A DNA stretch of 64,000 nucleotides from Pseudomonadota bacterium. GTDB lineage: Bacteria > Pseudomonadota > Gammaproteobacteria > Thiotrichales > Thiotrichaceae. The number at the start of each line of letters is the position of its first letter. Position 1 is the first letter of the stretch. The stretch covers positions 1-64,000 of the forward strand of contig PDPH01000049.1 in NCBI GenBank assembly GCA_002747435.1, in the 5' to 3' direction. A model generated the notes under the pieces. That model searched no databases and was not told the origin of the DNA. It saw nothing but the letters and a program-made list of their open reading frames with translations. Of this stretch, positions 63,152 through 64,000 are shown piece after piece. The translations under genes and the position numbers were made by a program.

Positions 63152-63949
63152 ATGTCGATAAACACAACAAAGCTGGGCAAATTATTACCCATTCTGGCAG
63201 TTATTTTACTGGCAGGCAGTTTAAGTGCCTGTTCTTTCTTCTCAGGTCGCTCTTCCAAGGAAGCACCTGCCAACCTCTCTGCGGACGCGTTGTACCAGAC
63301 TGCCAAGCGAGAGTTGGATGCCTCTAACTATGAGCGCGCTATCAAGCTGTATGAAACCCTAGAAGCTCGTTTTCCGCTAGGCAACTATGCCCAGCAAGCA
63401 CAATTAGAGTCGGCTTACGCTTATTATAAATACGATGAGCCGGACACTGCCCTGGATACCATTGACCGCTTTATTCGCATGAATCCCGGCAGTAATAAAA
63501 TGGCTTATGCACTTTATCTGCGGGGCTTGGTCAATTTTAATCGTGGCAGCAGCATTATTGATCGTATTTTCCCGCGTTCTATTGCCGACTTGGACATTGT
63601 CAGACAAAAAGAAGCTTTTCATGACTTTTCACGGGTGGTAAATCGTTACCCTGACAGTGCTTACGCCCGTGATGCACAATTACGCATTCAATATTTGCGC
63701 AATACTTTAGCTGAATCAGAAGTCAATGTCGCCAAATACTACATGATGCGTCAGGCGTGGCTGGCTGCATTCAATCGTGCTGAGTATGCTATTAAACACT
63801 ATCAGGGTTCACCCGCCGTGATTGATGCACTGGAAATCAAAATCAAAGCGGCCAGTGCCTTGGGTAAAAATGATCTAGCGGCTGACAGTTGGCGTGTACT
63901 GGAGACGAATTTCCCTGAGCGTGCTGCACGCTTACGGATAAACCGCTAA
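63152..63949 (+). CDS. bamD: outer membrane assembly lipoprotein BamD
   Basis: Lipobox LLAGSLSACS; TPR-like ALYQTAKRELDASNYERAIKLYETLEARFPLGNYAQQAQLE; divergent from rluD. Confidence 0.93.
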   Translation: MSINTTKLGKLLPILAVILLAGSLSACSFFSGRSSKEAPANLSADALYQTAKRELDASNYERAIKLYETLEARFPLGNYAQQAQLESAYAYYKYDEPDTALDTIDRFIRMNPGSNKMAYALYLRGLVNFNRGSSIIDRIFPRSIADLDIVRQKEAFHDFSRVVNRYPDSAYARDAQLRIQYLRNTLAESEVNVAKYYMMRQAWLAAFNRAEYAIKHYQGSPAVIDALEIKIKAASALGKNDLAADSWRVLETNFPERAARLRINR

Positions 63950-64000
63950 GCTCTCTGTAAAGCCAAACAACGGTGAAGCACATGCAGACACAAACTTATG

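Overview
A 64 kb, gene-dense chromosomal window, probably from a gammaproteobacterium (gene orders mltG-tmk-holB-pilZ, rluD/bamD, yeaG-yeaH-spoVR, murA-hisG-hisD; taxonomy is inference). Most of it is housekeeping: cell wall, nucleotide, cofactor, His/Trp/aromatic and acetyl-CoA metabolism, a leucine/isovalerate degradation (liu) regulon split over two loci, and a tripartite tricarboxylate and a BMP-type ABC transporter. Main items for a second look: (1) a translationally linked three-gene cassette at 52157-55162: a radical SAM/SPASM enzyme, a 133-aa protein ending in WAHEWSS-N13-GNNNG, and a GIDE-like membrane protein. It looks like a candidate RiPP/peptide-maturation system I cannot assign to a named class. 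(2) A two-gene SufC/SufB-like (SmsCB-type) locus with Fur-like and palindromic operator candidates. (3) An FMN riboswitch upstream of a DMT transporter, with an extra 16-bp perfect leader/aptamer complementarity. (4) An rtcB C-terminal remnant, missed by the ORF track, next to a small basic ORF with a perfect hairpin inside its 3' coding end. (5) Remnants of pabC, a transposase and a one-base-frameshifted tctC. (6) Paired LiuR-like palindromes at the two liu loci. All product calls come from reading motifs and remembered family features; no database search was run.
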